NCBI GenBank assembly: GCA_942492925.1
Contig: OW818641.1
Location: 2,108,001-2,172,000 of the forward strand
DNA: 64,000 bases
Direction of reading: 5' to 3'
Source: QZKY01 sp942492925
GTDB lineage: Bacteria > Pseudomonadota > Gammaproteobacteria > Burkholderiales > Burkholderiaceae_D
Shown: positions 30,717 through 40,773 of the stretch, piece after piece
Numbering within the stretch: position 1 is the first letter of the stretch
How the letters are laid out: every line of letters begins with the position of its first letter
Program-made: the position numbers and the translations under genes
Notes under the pieces: generated by a model
What the model was told of the DNA's origin: nothing
The model's database searches: none
What the model saw: only the letters and a program-made list of their open reading frames with translations

Positions 30717-32816
30717 TTATTTTATAAAAGGAAACGGCAAGAAAATCAGCAACAGGGCCAACACACCCAGAATCATCATCAACGCGTAATGGTAAACATG
30801 GCCCGATTGCCCTTGGCGAATGAGGGCGGCAAACCAGGCAATCAGTCGCGTACTACCATTGATAATTAACTCGTCAATCACAATCCGATCGCTTCCCCAC
30901 AATACCCGACCGATCTTCCGCGCGCACTTCGCGCTGCCGTTGACCACCATTTCATCGATCAACACCTTGTCGCCCACCGTCCAGAGAAAGCGTCCTGCAA
31001 AGCGCGCACCACGCACAAAAATGAATTCGTTCAACCTGTCCAGATAGTAGCTGTTGTCCAGCAAGCGGTATATCCACGATGTGCGTTCCTTGAGCGCGGC
31101 CGTCATGCGCGTGTTCACCTTGTAGCAATACCAGGCCGTCGCCGCACCCAGCAAAAGCAGCCAGAATGGGAGATGCATCAGACCAGCCACCGCCATAGAA
31201 AAGGGATGGTGAAAATGTACGGGAAGCATGGCCATCGCCTGATGCGTGTCACTAACGACAATCGCCTCACCAAAAAATCCGCCGAAAAGCATGGGTTCGA
31301 TGATCAGATAACCGATGACGACAGATGGAATGGCCAGCAATATCAGTGGCACAGTCATAACCCAGGGCGCTTCGTGTGGTGTGTCGCCTTCATGCAAGCC
31401 GACTTCCGGATCGCCATGATGCACGCTGTCCGGTTTGCCGAAACGCTCTTCGCCATGGAAGACCACCAATAATAGGCGGAAAGAATAGAACGCCGTAACA
31501 AATACGCCCGCCATCACCGCAAAACTGGCAAAGCCAGAACCAGCGATCTGCGAATGACGCACCGCCAGAATGATACTGTCCTTGGAATAGAAGCCGGAAA
31601 AGAATGGCGCCCCGACCAGCGCGAGCGTGCCCACCAGCGCGGTGATCCACGTCACCGGCATGTGCTTGCGCAAGCCGCCCATGTTACGGATGTCCTGATC
31701 GTGATGCATGCCAAGAATGACCGCGCCTGCGGCCAGGAACAGCAGCGCCTTGAAAAAGGCATGCGTCGTCAGATGGAGAATCGCGGCGGAATAAGCGGAA
31801 GCCGCCAGCGACACCGTCATGTAACCGAGTTGCGACAGCGTGGAATAGGCAATGATGCGTTTGATGTCGTTTTGCATCATCGCGATAAAACCCATGAACA
31901 ATGCCGTGATTGCGCCGATCACCATGATGAAGGATAACGCCGTTTCCGACAGTTCAAACAGCGGCGACATACGCGTGACCATGAAAATGCCAGCGGTGAC
32001 CATCGTCGCGGCGTGGATCAGCGCGGAAATCGGCGTGGGGCCTTCCATCGAATCCGGCAACCAGACATGCAGCGGGAATTGCGCGGATTTCGCCATCGCG
32101 CCGATGAAGAGCAAAATACAGGCGACATCGAGTAACATCCAGTCCGTACCAGGCAGCGTCAATCCAGCGAGATGCTGGCGTTGCGCAAAAATGTCGCCAT
32201 AATGCATCGAACCGCCATAAGCGAACAGTAAACCAATGCCGAGAATGAAACCAAAGTCGCCGATGCGATTAACGATGAAAGCTTTCATGCTCGCCGCCGT
32301 CGCGGTCGGTTTGTCGTACCAGAAGCCAATCAGCAGGTAGGACATCAGGCCGACGCCTTCCCAGCCAAAGAAGAGTTGCACCATGTTGTTGCTCATCACC
32401 AGCATCAGCATCATGAAAGTGAAGAGCGAAATGTAGGCAAAGAAGCGGTTGTAGCTTTCGTCTTCTGCCATGTACCCGACCGTGTAGAGGTGCACCATCA
32501 GCGACACGAAGGTCACCACGCACATCATGGTGACCGTCAGGCTGTCGATCAGGAAACCGATTTCCATCTTCAGCCCAGCGACCGCGTTCCAGGTATAGAC
32601 GGCGCCATCATAACGCGCGCCATCCAGCACGGCCATCCAGGCCTGCACCGACAACGCAAATGCAATGGCCACCCCCAGAATGGCGGCCGTGTGCGAGACT
32701 TTGCGCCCCACCACATTGCCGAGGAAACGCGTGCCGAGCAACCCAGCAATCGCCGCTCCCGCCAGCGGCGCCAGCGGTATCAACAGCAGCAAAGTGGGGT
32801 TGAGTTGGGCGGCCAT
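30717..32816 (-). CDS. nuoL: NADH-quinone oxidoreductase subunit L
   Basis: This is the largest antiporter-like subunit of complex I, with the long lateral helix, 699 residues. 'LFFGWEGVGLMSYLLIGFWY' and 'AKSAQFPLHVWLPDSMEGPT' are the conserved channel parts. The C-terminal 130 residues are looser in sequence and end in a hydrophobic helix (amphipathic arm plus last helix). Confidence 0.97.
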   Translation of the reverse strand: MAAQLNPTLLLLIPLAPLAGAAIAGLLGTRFLGNVVGRKVSHTAAILGVAIAFALSVQAWMAVLDGARYDGAVYTWNAVAGLKMEIGFLIDSLTVTMMCVVTFVSLMVHLYTVGYMAEDESYNRFFAYISLFTFMMLMLVMSNNMVQLFFGWEGVGLMSYLLIGFWYDKPTATAASMKAFIVNRIGDFGFILGIGLLFAYGGSMHYGDIFAQRQHLAGLTLPGTDWMLLDVACILLFIGAMAKSAQFPLHVWLPDSMEGPTPISALIHAATMVTAGIFMVTRMSPLFELSETALSFIMVIGAITALFMGFIAMMQNDIKRIIAYSTLSQLGYMTVSLAASAYSAAILHLTTHAFFKALLFLAAGAVILGMHHDQDIRNMGGLRKHMPVTWITALVGTLALVGAPFFSGFYSKDSIILAVRHSQIAGSGFASFAVMAGVFVTAFYSFRLLLVVFHGEERFGKPDSVHHGDPEVGLHEGDTPHEAPWVMTVPLILLAIPSVVIGYLIIEPMLFGGFFGEAIVVSDTHQAMAMLPVHFHHPFSMAVAGLMHLPFWLLLLGAATAWYCYKVNTRMTAALKERTSWIYRLLDNSYYLDRLNEFIFVRGARFAGRFLWTVGDKVLIDEMVVNGSAKCARKIGRVLWGSDRIVIDELIINGSTRLIAWFAALIRQGQSGHVYHYALMMILGVLALLLIFLPFPFIK

Positions 32817-32819
32817 GTG

Positions 32820-33128
32820 TTATCCCTTCAACCGGTCCAAGTCTTCAACATTGATGGTGCGCATGTTCCGGAAGAGCACCACGAGTATCGCCAGCCCGAT
32901 GGCCGATTCCGCTGCCGCGACCGTCAGAATGAAGAAAACGAAAATTTGTCCATCCGCATCGCCGAGATAATGCGAGAAGGCGATGAAATTCATGTTCACC
33001 GCGAGCAGCATCAGTTCAATCGCCATCAGCAGAACGATCAGGTTTTTCCGGTTCAGGAAAATGCCGATGATCGCAACCGAAAACAGAATGGCACCGAGAA
33101 TCAGGAAATGAGCCAGCGTCAGGGTCAT
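32820..33128 (-). CDS. nuoK: NADH-quinone oxidoreductase subunit K
   Basis: This small membrane subunit has 102 residues and three helices. It carries the conserved buried glutamates in 'LIVLLMAIELMLLAVNMNFI' and 'AAAESAIGLAILVVLFR'. Its ATG overlaps the nuoJ stop by 4 bp. Confidence 0.97.
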   Translation of the reverse strand: MTLTLAHFLILGAILFSVAIIGIFLNRKNLIVLLMAIELMLLAVNMNFIAFSHYLGDADGQIFVFFILTVAAAESAIGLAILVVLFRNMRTINVEDLDRLKG

Positions 33129-33766
33129 GACGTTTCTCCTTCCTGTCTCGCATTGCGCATCGTTTCGGCTCGCTCTGATTCCGCTTTCATGGAAACGATG
33201 CGTATCCGGTCTTCGCGCTTGACCTTCATGGCCGCAGCCGGATCGGTATAACGGGCGTCGGTGCGTCGGCGCAGCGTGAGCGCCACAGCTGCGATAATCG
33301 CCACCAGCAACACCGCCGCTGCAATTTCAAAAGCGTAGACATATTGTGTGTAGAGCAGCTTGCCCAATTCTTTCGTCGTGCCGATGTTGGCAGCCGCTGC
33401 CGGCGGCGCAGAATCCGGTGCCCAGAAGCCGCGCATCATCACTGCCGCCATTTCAAACACGATCAGCAATCCGACGGGAATCGCCACGCCCAGGCTGCCC
33501 TTGAAACCCTTGCGCAAATTGTCTAGATCGATGTCGACCATCATCACAACGAAAAGGAAGAGCACCATCACCGCGCCGACATACACCAGCACGAGCACAA
33601 TCGCGAGGAACTCGGCCTTGAGCAGCATCCAGATCGCAGCGGACGTGAAAAACGACAGCACGAGGAACAGCGCAGCGCGCACCGGATTGCGCACCGTGAC
33701 CACGCAAAGCGCCGACACCACCAGAATGGTGGAGAAGGCGTAAAAGAGGATGGTCTTGAATTCCAT
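33125..33766 (-). CDS. nuoJ: NADH-quinone oxidoreductase subunit J
   Basis: This membrane subunit of complex I has 213 residues and five helices. 'LVYVGAVMVLFLFVVMMVDI' is the conserved third helix. A hydrophilic, Arg/Glu-rich C-terminal tail of about 40 residues is typical of betaproteobacterial NuoJ. Confidence 0.95.
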   Translation of the reverse strand: MEFKTILFYAFSTILVVSALCVVTVRNPVRAALFLVLSFFTSAAIWMLLKAEFLAIVLVLVYVGAVMVLFLFVVMMVDIDLDNLRKGFKGSLGVAIPVGLLIVFEMAAVMMRGFWAPDSAPPAAAANIGTTKELGKLLYTQYVYAFEIAAAVLLVAIIAAVALTLRRRTDARYTDPAAAMKVKREDRIRIVSMKAESERAETMRNARQEGETS

Positions 33767-33780
33767 GTTTAACGACTCAT

Positions 33781-34269
33781 TTATTTATACTTTGCATCCG
33801 CTTGCTTGGCCGCAGCAATTTCCTTCTGATACCGATCACCGACAGCCAGCAGCATTTCTTTCGTGAAATACAAATCGCTCCGACTTTCGCCATGATACTC
33901 GTAGAGTTGCGTCTCAACGATGGCATCGACCGGACAGGCTTCTTCGCAAAAGCCGCAAAAGATGCATTTGTTCTGATCGATGTCGTAACGCACAGTGCGC
34001 CGCGTGCCATCGGCGCGCTGCTCCGATTCAATCGTGATCGCCAATGCCGGGCAAACCGATTCGCACAATTTGCACGCAATGCAGCGTTCTTCGCCGCTTG
34101 GATAGCGGCGAAGGGCATGCATCCCGCGGAAGCGCGGCGACTGTGGCGTCTTCTCATCCGGATACTCAATCGTGATCTTGCGCTTGAACAGGTAACGCCC
34201 CGTCAACGCAAATCCTTTCATCAGCTCAAAGAGCGTGAAGCTGCGGAGGAAATCTTTGATGGCGCTCAT
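33781..34269 (-). CDS. nuoI: NADH-quinone oxidoreductase subunit I
   Basis: This peripheral subunit carries clusters N6a and N6b. It has 162 residues with two 4Fe-4S motifs, 'CIACKLCESVCP' and 'CIFCGFCEEACP'. ATG 34269 has GAGGA 7 bp upstream and matches the family start 'MSAIKDFLRSF'; a longer frame to 34323 overlaps nuoH. It links the peripheral arm to the quinone site. Confidence 0.97.
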   Translation of the reverse strand: MSAIKDFLRSFTLFELMKGFALTGRYLFKRKITIEYPDEKTPQSPRFRGMHALRRYPSGEERCIACKLCESVCPALAITIESEQRADGTRRTVRYDIDQNKCIFCGFCEEACPVDAIVETQLYEYHGESRSDLYFTKEMLLAVGDRYQKEIAAAKQADAKYK

Positions 34270-34279
34270 CGTTTCATCC

Positions 34280-35356
34280 TCAACCCCAGATATTCCACGG
34301 CGTTTGCATCCACGCCGCAACAAAGACCAGATACGCCAGCGTCAACGGAATGAACACTTTCCAGCCCAGACGCATGATCTGATCGTAACGATAACGCGGG
34401 AAGGTCGCGCGCACCCACACGAAGGTCGAGACGACCATGAAGGTTTTCGCGCCCAGCCACATCCAACCCGGCACCCAGTTAAACGGGACAAAATTAAATG
34501 GCGACACCCATCCGCCCAAGAACATGATCGAGGCCATCGCCGAGAACAAAATCATGTTGCCGTATTCGGCCATGAAGAACAGCGCGAAAGACATGCCTGA
34601 ATATTCGACCATGTGGCCGTTGACGATTTCAGATTCGCCCTCGATCACGTCGAACGGATGACGTGCCGTTTCCGCCATGCTCGCGATGATGTACACCGCA
34701 TATAGCGGCAGTAGCGGCAGCCAGTTCCACGACAGAAAATTCACACCCAGATTGGCGAAATAACCTTTTTCCTGACTGCGCACGATGTCTGACAGATTCA
34801 GGCTACCGGAAATCATCGCCACCGTCACGAGCACGAAGCCAATCGCGATGCCAAATGACACCATTTGCGCCGTCGCACGCATCGCACCGAGAAAAGCGTA
34901 ACGCGAGTTGGACGCCCAGCCCGCAACGATGATGCCGTACACGCTGAAGGACGTGATTGCCATCACAAACAATAAACCGGCGTTGACATCGGCCAGCACC
35001 AGTTCCGGTCCGAAGGGCATGACCGCCCACGCCACCAACGCGGGCGCGATCGAGAGAATCGGCGCGAGGAAGAACATCACCTTGTCTGCCTTGGCTGGCA
35101 CCGTGATTTCCTTGAACACGGCCTTGATGCCGTCGGCGATCGGTTGCAAAAGACCGAAAGGGCCGACCCGGTTCGCGCCCAGCCGCACATGCATCCAACC
35201 CAGCAACTTGCGTTCCCACAGCGTCAAATAAGACAACATGCCGAGCACAACGTTCATCACGATCGTGATCTTAATCATCGTCCACACAAAAAACCACCAG
35301 TCGCCAAACCAGTACTGGCCTTTTGCATGAATGAATTGGAGGAGATCGACCATCAT
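34280..35356 (-). CDS. nuoH: NADH-quinone oxidoreductase subunit H
   Basis: This membrane subunit forms the quinone chamber of complex I. It has 358 residues and eight helices, with the conserved 'ERKLLGWMHVRLGANRVGPF', 'GWASNSRYAFLGAMRATAQM' and 'AETARHPFDVIEGESEIVNG' loops. Two ATGs (35356 and 35353) follow GGAGA. The start overlaps the end of nuoG. Confidence 0.97.
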   Translation of the reverse strand: MMVDLLQFIHAKGQYWFGDWWFFVWTMIKITIVMNVVLGMLSYLTLWERKLLGWMHVRLGANRVGPFGLLQPIADGIKAVFKEITVPAKADKVMFFLAPILSIAPALVAWAVMPFGPELVLADVNAGLLFVMAITSFSVYGIIVAGWASNSRYAFLGAMRATAQMVSFGIAIGFVLVTVAMISGSLNLSDIVRSQEKGYFANLGVNFLSWNWLPLLPLYAVYIIASMAETARHPFDVIEGESEIVNGHMVEYSGMSFALFFMAEYGNMILFSAMASIMFLGGWVSPFNFVPFNWVPGWMWLGAKTFMVVSTFVWVRATFPRYRYDQIMRLGWKVFIPLTLAYLVFVAAWMQTPWNIWG

Positions 35357-37674
35357 GGTTTCTCCACTGTGATTTCACCGAACAGATCGCCCAGTGTGGC
35401 CGTTGTCCAGTCTGCAGCGCCAATCCGCACGACACCGTCTGCGACGCGATCATCCGCGAATGCTGCCAGCACAATCTGCTGACCAGCCTGCGTGACACGC
35501 ACGCTTGCGCCGTTTTCCACACCCACTTGCTGCATCAGCACGGAATTCATGCGCGCCTGCGGTGGTTTAGCATCCGCCGTTTGCTGCAAGGAACGCGCAC
35601 GACGCACCATCGGATCGGCAGCATAAATCGGCACATCACTGATGCGTTCCAGACCTTGTGTGGCTACAGGTTTGTACTGCGCAGAGAACTGAGCTGTGAT
35701 ACGCGAGGCATTGTTCAGGCGCGCAGACAAATCCGTTGCACCCTGCGTAACGGCATCGCGCACTTGTTCGGAAGACTCTTCTTCAAAGCCGTCGAGCTTC
35801 AGCACATTGCCGAGTACGCGCAGCACTTTCCAGCCCGGACGTGTTTCGCCCAGCGGACGCACGGCCGCATTAAAACTTTGTGCGCGACCTTCGGCGTTGA
35901 CGAACGTGCCGGAGGTTTCGGTAAACGGCGCGATGGGCAGCAATACATCGGCCACATCCGTGCTGTGTCTAAAGGGCGACATCACGACCACCATCTTCGC
36001 CTGGCCCAGTGCCATGCGCGCGGCAAGCGGGTTGCCGCAATCCAGTTCTGGTTCAGCGTGCAGCAGCACGTAGGCTTTGGCAGGTGCTGCAAAAATATCC
36101 TTCGAGGGCGAACCCGCCAGCGCCACGCCAACGGTATTCGCCGCCTCGGTCAGATAACCGAAGCAGGCGCCCGTGTGCTGCGCAATCCATTCCGCCATAG
36201 CGTGCAATTTCGAAGCCTGAAGATGCTGGGTCACGGCATTGCCGAGGAAAATGCCGTGACGTCTGCCCGACATCAGGCTGTTGGCAATCTGTTGTGCTTC
36301 TGTCGACGGCGCGAGCGTTTCACAACCGGCGGGCGGCGCGATATCCATCATCTTCGCCACGGCTGTCGCAATTTCTGCGAGTGCCGCCAGCCATGCGGAT
36401 GGCTTGCGCACCATCCGATTTGAAATTGGCATCAACGCATCGTCATCGACAGCATGCAACATGCTGACACGCGTGCCTTTATTTGCAGCCTGACGCAGCC
36501 GCGCCACCAGCAGCGGATGATCCTTGCGCAGGAAAGAGCCGACGATTAACACTTCTTCAAGCTGACCGAATACGGCAATCGACGTGCCGAGCCAAGGCGT
36601 GATTTCACCTTCCAATGTGAAATCGGATTGTCGCGGACGAGCGTTCATCGCATTTGAGCCGATGCCGCGCATCAGCTTGTTCAGCAAGGCCAGCTCTTCC
36701 AGCGTCGCATGCGGCGAGGCCAGCGCGGCAATCGCTTCGGCGCCGAAATCCTTGCGAACATCAACCAGACCGTGCGCGATATATTCCAGCGCCGTTTGCC
36801 AGTCGGTTTCATGCCACTGGTTGCCCTGCTTGATCATCGGCTTGGTCAAACGATCCGCACTATTCAACGCTTCGTAAGAGAAGCGATCCTTGTCCGAAAT
36901 CCAGCATTCGTTCACCGCCTCATTTTCGAGGGGCAGCACGCGCATCACTTTCTGGTTTTTCGATTCAATGACCAGGTTCGCGCCCAGGCCATCATGCGGG
37001 CTGATAGACCGGCTGCGATTCAACTCCCATCCACGCGCCGTGTACCGGAACGGCTTCGAGGTCAGCGCGCCGACCGGACACAGATCGATCATGTTGCCGG
37101 ACAATTCGGAATCGACGGTCTTGCCCAGGAAGGATGTGATTTCGGCATGCTCGCCACGATGCAGCATGCCCAGCTCCATGATGCCCGCCACTTCCTGCCC
37201 AAAGCGTACGCAACGCGTGCAGTGAATGCAGCGGCTCATTTCTTCCATCGCAATCAGCGGGCCGGCATTCTTGCGGAAGACGACGCGCTTTTCTTCCGTG
37301 AAGCGCGTTTCAACTTGACCGTAACCCATCGCGATATCCTGCAAGCGGCATTCGCCACCCTGATCGCAAATCGGGCAATCCAGCGGATGGTTGATCAGCA
37401 AAAACTCCATCACGGCTTTTTGCGCTTGCACAGCCTTGTGACTGTGCGTGTGCACCTTCATGCCTGCCGCAGCAGGCGTGGCGCATGCAGGCACGGGCTT
37501 GGGCATGCCCTCGACTTCCACCAGACACATGCGGCAGCTGGCCGTGAGCGACAGCTTCTTGTGATAACAAAAATGCGGGATATCGACACCGACACGATTC
37601 GCCGCCTCGATCACCGAAGTGCCCGAGGGAACGTTTAGCTTTTTGCCGTCAATGTCGATTTCGATCATGCTCAT
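35353..37674 (-). CDS. nuoG: NADH-quinone oxidoreductase subunit G
   Basis: This iron-sulfur subunit of the NADH dehydrogenase arm has 773 residues. The N-terminal 2Fe-2S domain ('DIPHFCYHKKLSLTASCRMC'), the His-coordinated cluster ('HPLDCPICDQGGECRLQD') and the 4Fe-4S motif ('CIHCTRCVRFGQE') are present. A molybdopterin-oxidoreductase-like domain without cofactor role follows. ATG 37674 (MSMIEID) with AGGCGG upstream is chosen; earlier in-frame ATG 37683 is possible. Confidence 0.96.
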   Translation of the reverse strand: MSMIEIDIDGKKLNVPSGTSVIEAANRVGVDIPHFCYHKKLSLTASCRMCLVEVEGMPKPVPACATPAAAGMKVHTHSHKAVQAQKAVMEFLLINHPLDCPICDQGGECRLQDIAMGYGQVETRFTEEKRVVFRKNAGPLIAMEEMSRCIHCTRCVRFGQEVAGIMELGMLHRGEHAEITSFLGKTVDSELSGNMIDLCPVGALTSKPFRYTARGWELNRSRSISPHDGLGANLVIESKNQKVMRVLPLENEAVNECWISDKDRFSYEALNSADRLTKPMIKQGNQWHETDWQTALEYIAHGLVDVRKDFGAEAIAALASPHATLEELALLNKLMRGIGSNAMNARPRQSDFTLEGEITPWLGTSIAVFGQLEEVLIVGSFLRKDHPLLVARLRQAANKGTRVSMLHAVDDDALMPISNRMVRKPSAWLAALAEIATAVAKMMDIAPPAGCETLAPSTEAQQIANSLMSGRRHGIFLGNAVTQHLQASKLHAMAEWIAQHTGACFGYLTEAANTVGVALAGSPSKDIFAAPAKAYVLLHAEPELDCGNPLAARMALGQAKMVVVMSPFRHSTDVADVLLPIAPFTETSGTFVNAEGRAQSFNAAVRPLGETRPGWKVLRVLGNVLKLDGFEEESSEQVRDAVTQGATDLSARLNNASRITAQFSAQYKPVATQGLERISDVPIYAADPMVRRARSLQQTADAKPPQARMNSVLMQQVGVENGASVRVTQAGQQIVLAAFADDRVADGVVRIGAADWTTATLGDLFGEITVEKP

Positions 37675-37688
37675 ATTATTCATCCGCC

Positions 37689-38984
37689 TCACACATAAGA
37701 CGGCACCAAACACTTCTTATGTTTGATGTGGTGTTCAAATTCACTACGGAAGGCCTGCACGAAGGAACGCACCGGCATCGCCGCCGCGTCACCCAATGCG
37801 CAAATCGTGCGGCCCTGAATATTGTCGGCAACGGACAGCAGCAAATCCAGATCGTCGGGTTTGCCTTCACCATTTTCAATGCGCTGGATCACGCGCCACA
37901 TCCAGCCTGTGCCTTCGCGGCACGGCGTACACTGACCGCAGGATTCTTCGTAATAGAAATACGCGAGGCGCAGCAGTGACTTCACCATGCAACGCGTTTC
38001 ATCTAGCACGATCACCGCGCCGGAGCCGAGCATGGAACCTGCTTTCGCAATCGAGTCGTAATCCAGATCCGTTTGCATCATGATCTCGCCCGGCACCACC
38101 GGCGACGACGAGCCACCGGGAATCACAGCTTTGAGTTTTTTGCCGCCGCGCACGCCCCCCGCCAGTTCCAGCAATTTTGCAAACGGCGTGCCCATCGGCA
38201 CTTCATAATTGCCGGGGAAAGTCACGTCGCCGGAAATTGAAAATATCTTGGTGCCGCCATTGTTCGGCTTACCGAGCGCGGCATATTTTGCGCCGCCCAT
38301 GTTTATCACGAACGGCACAGACGCAAAAGTCTCGGTATTGTTGATTGTGGTGGGCTTGCCGTACAAACCAACGTTTGCCGGGAAAGGCGGCTTGAAGCGC
38401 GGCTGACCTTTTTTGCCTTCAATAGATTCAAGCAGTGCGGTTTCTTCGCCGCAGATGTAGACGCCGTAACCGTGAAAAGCGTGTAGTTCAAAACTGAAAT
38501 CGGAACCCTGAATACGCTCGCCGAGGAATCCGGCGGCGTGCGCTTCTTCTATCGCTTCTTCGAAACGTTCGTACTCTGCCCAGATTTCGCCGTGGATGTA
38601 GTTGTAGCCAACCGTCACGCCCATCGCATACGCAGCAATCGCCATGCCTTCGATCACTGCATGCGGGTTGTAACGCAGGATGTCGCGATCCTTGAAGGTG
38701 CCCGGCTCGCCTTCATCGCTGTTACAAATCACGTATTTCTGACCGGTGTGGTTGCGCGGCATGAAACTCCACTTGAGTCCGGTCGGGAAACCTGCGCCGC
38801 CACGCCCACGCAAACCGGAAGCCTTCACCTCATCGATCACGCGATCCGGCGAAACCTTATCGCGCAGGATGCGCTTCAGCGCTTCGTAGCCACCACGCGC
38901 GACGTAATCCTTCAAACGCCAGTTGCTGCCGTTAAGTCCGGCAAGCAGCACAGGGGTGAGGTGGCGGTTGTGGAGGCAGGTCAT
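37689..38984 (-). CDS. nuoF: NADH-quinone oxidoreductase subunit F
   Basis: This subunit binds NADH, FMN and cluster N3. It has 431 residues with 'GLRGRGGAGFPTGLKW' (NADH/FMN loop), 'NSDEGEPGTFKDRDI', 'GAGAYICGEE-like' sequence 'GYGVYICGEETALLESIEG' and the 4Fe-4S motif 'ESCGQCTPCREGT'. Its ATG overlaps the nuoE stop by 4 bp. Confidence 0.97.
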   Translation of the reverse strand: MTCLHNRHLTPVLLAGLNGSNWRLKDYVARGGYEALKRILRDKVSPDRVIDEVKASGLRGRGGAGFPTGLKWSFMPRNHTGQKYVICNSDEGEPGTFKDRDILRYNPHAVIEGMAIAAYAMGVTVGYNYIHGEIWAEYERFEEAIEEAHAAGFLGERIQGSDFSFELHAFHGYGVYICGEETALLESIEGKKGQPRFKPPFPANVGLYGKPTTINNTETFASVPFVINMGGAKYAALGKPNNGGTKIFSISGDVTFPGNYEVPMGTPFAKLLELAGGVRGGKKLKAVIPGGSSSPVVPGEIMMQTDLDYDSIAKAGSMLGSGAVIVLDETRCMVKSLLRLAYFYYEESCGQCTPCREGTGWMWRVIQRIENGEGKPDDLDLLLSVADNIQGRTICALGDAAAMPVRSFVQAFRSEFEHHIKHKKCLVPSYV

Positions 38985-39493
38985 GGCTTTGCCCCCTCCA
39001 TTTTTAACTCATCCAGCAACGAATCGATTTTTTCATCGCTCATGCAACTGCACATGCGATGATTGTTCACCAGCAGCACAGGCGCATCGCCACAGGCCCC
39101 CATGCATTCGCCGGGGATCAACGTGAAAAGTCCGTCTGAAGTGGTTTCACCCAACCCAATGCCGAGTTTTTGCTGTAAATATTCCGCGGCACGATTGCCG
39201 CCCGAAAGACCACACGGCAAATTGGTGCACACCGTGATCTTGTGTTTGCCCACAGGCTTGATGTTGTACATGTTGTAGAAGCTGGCGACTTCCTGCACGG
39301 CTATCGCGGGCATGCCGAGATAATCCGCCACCGCCTGCATGACCTCTGGCGACAGCCAACCGTGTTCTCGCTGCGTCATCGCCAGCGCGGCCATCACGGC
39401 GGACTGCTTCTGATCGGAAGGGAACTTTTTCAGTTCGCGATCAATTTTTTGCTTTGCTTGTTCAGAAAGCTGCATGGAAAGATTCGCAGTCAT
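38981..39493 (-). CDS. nuoE: NADH-quinone oxidoreductase subunit E
   Basis: This thioredoxin-like 2Fe-2S subunit has 170 residues. The four cluster cysteines lie in 'VCTNLPCGLSGG' and 'GECMGACGDAPVLLVN'; 'VQEVASFYNMYNIKPVGKH' is typical. It overlaps nuoD and nuoF by 4 bp each. Confidence 0.97.
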   Translation of the reverse strand: MTANLSMQLSEQAKQKIDRELKKFPSDQKQSAVMAALAMTQREHGWLSPEVMQAVADYLGMPAIAVQEVASFYNMYNIKPVGKHKITVCTNLPCGLSGGNRAAEYLQQKLGIGLGETTSDGLFTLIPGECMGACGDAPVLLVNNHRMCSCMSDEKIDSLLDELKMEGAKP

Positions 39494-40743
39494 CGATCAA
39501 TCTCCCCAAACACGATATCGAGCGAACCAATAATGGTCACTGCGTCGGCAATCAGCATGCCTTGCGCCATTTCCCCCAACGCCTGCAAGTGTGCAAAAGC
39601 GGGCGCCCGAAGCTTCATGCGATAAGGCTTGTTGGCGCCGTCCGAAATGAGGTACACGCCGAATTCGCCTTTCGTGCCTTCGATGGCGGCGTAGGCTTCG
39701 CCAGCCGGCACATGAAAACCTTCCGTGAAAAGCTTGAAATGGTGAATCATGCTTTCCATCTTGGTCTTCAAGTCATCACGCGGCGGCGGTCCGACCTTGA
39801 GATTCGGCGTCATCACCGGGCCGGGATTTTTACGCAACCAGTCAATGCACTGACGAATGATGCGATTCGACTGGCGCATTTCTTCCACGCGCACAAGATA
39901 ACGATCATAGCTGTCGCCATTCACGCCCACTGGAATGTCGAAGTCCAGCAAGTCGTACACTTCATACGGCTGTTTTTTGCGCAAATCCCATTCGACACCG
40001 GAACCGCGCAACATCGGTCCGGCAAAACCAAGCGCCTTCGCACGCTCCGGCGACACCACGCCCACGCCAACCAGACGCTGCTTCCAGATACGGTTGTCTG
40101 TCAACAGCGTTTCATATTCGTCGACATGTTTCGGAAAGCGGTTCGTAAAATCTTCAATAAAATCCAGCAGCGAACCCTGACGCTTCTCGTTCAGGCGGTT
40201 CGCTTTTTTCGCCGTGCGGATGCCTTCGGCCTGATACTGGGGCATTGCCTCCGGCAAATCGCGATACACGCCACCCGGACGATAGTAAGCTGCATGCATG
40301 CGCGCGCCACTGACCGCCTCATAGCAGTCCATCAAATCTTCACGGTCGCGGAAGGAGTAGAGCATCAGCGCCATCGCGCCCACGTCAATCGCCTGCGCCC
40401 CGAGCCAGAACAAATGATTCATGATGCGCGTGATTTCATCAAACATCACGCGGATGTACTGCGCGCGCAATGGCACTTCGACATCTAGCAGTTTTTCGAC
40501 CGCCAGCACATACGCATGCTCGTTGCACATCATCGAGATGTAGTCGAGCCGATCCATGTACGGCAGATTTTGCAGGTAAGTTTTTTCTTCAGCGAGTTTT
40601 TCCGTCGCGCGATGTAACAGGCCGATATGCGGATCAGCATGTTGAATCACTTCGCCGTCCAGCTCCAGAATGAGGCGCATCACCCCGTGCGCAGCAGGAT
40701 GCTGTGGACCAAAGTTTAGTGTGTAGTTGCGGATCTCACTCAT
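39490..40743 (-). CDS. nuoD: NADH-quinone oxidoreductase subunit D
   Basis: This 49-kDa-type subunit forms the quinone pocket with NuoB. It has 417 residues starting 'MSEIRNYTLNFGPQHPAAHG', with 'RVMFDEITRIMNHLFWLG' and a C-terminal 'DIVFGEIDR'. ATG 40743 has GGAGG 6 bp upstream. Unusually, the ribosome site and start codon sit in a large inverted repeat (40708-40773), and a 57-codon frame ends on the start codon. Confidence 0.97.
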   Translation of the reverse strand: MSEIRNYTLNFGPQHPAAHGVMRLILELDGEVIQHADPHIGLLHRATEKLAEEKTYLQNLPYMDRLDYISMMCNEHAYVLAVEKLLDVEVPLRAQYIRVMFDEITRIMNHLFWLGAQAIDVGAMALMLYSFRDREDLMDCYEAVSGARMHAAYYRPGGVYRDLPEAMPQYQAEGIRTAKKANRLNEKRQGSLLDFIEDFTNRFPKHVDEYETLLTDNRIWKQRLVGVGVVSPERAKALGFAGPMLRGSGVEWDLRKKQPYEVYDLLDFDIPVGVNGDSYDRYLVRVEEMRQSNRIIRQCIDWLRKNPGPVMTPNLKVGPPPRDDLKTKMESMIHHFKLFTEGFHVPAGEAYAAIEGTKGEFGVYLISDGANKPYRMKLRAPAFAHLQALGEMAQGMLIADAVTIIGSLDIVFGEIDR

Positions 40744-40773
40744 CTGCAACCTCCGCACACACTAAACTTCGGT
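40708..40773 (-). promoter_or_regulatory. Inverted repeat enclosing the nuoD ribosome site and start codon
   Basis: In the mRNA, AAGTTTAGTGTGT (40757-40769) pairs with ACACACTAAACTT (40712-40724), 13 bp without mismatch. Three more pairs lie outside one mismatch, and GCGGA/TCCGC lies inside a 4-base bulge. The loop of about 18 bases contains the nuoD ATG; part of GGAGG is in the stem. Such a fold should block nuoD initiation unless a ribosome on the upstream frame opens it. Confidence 0.7.
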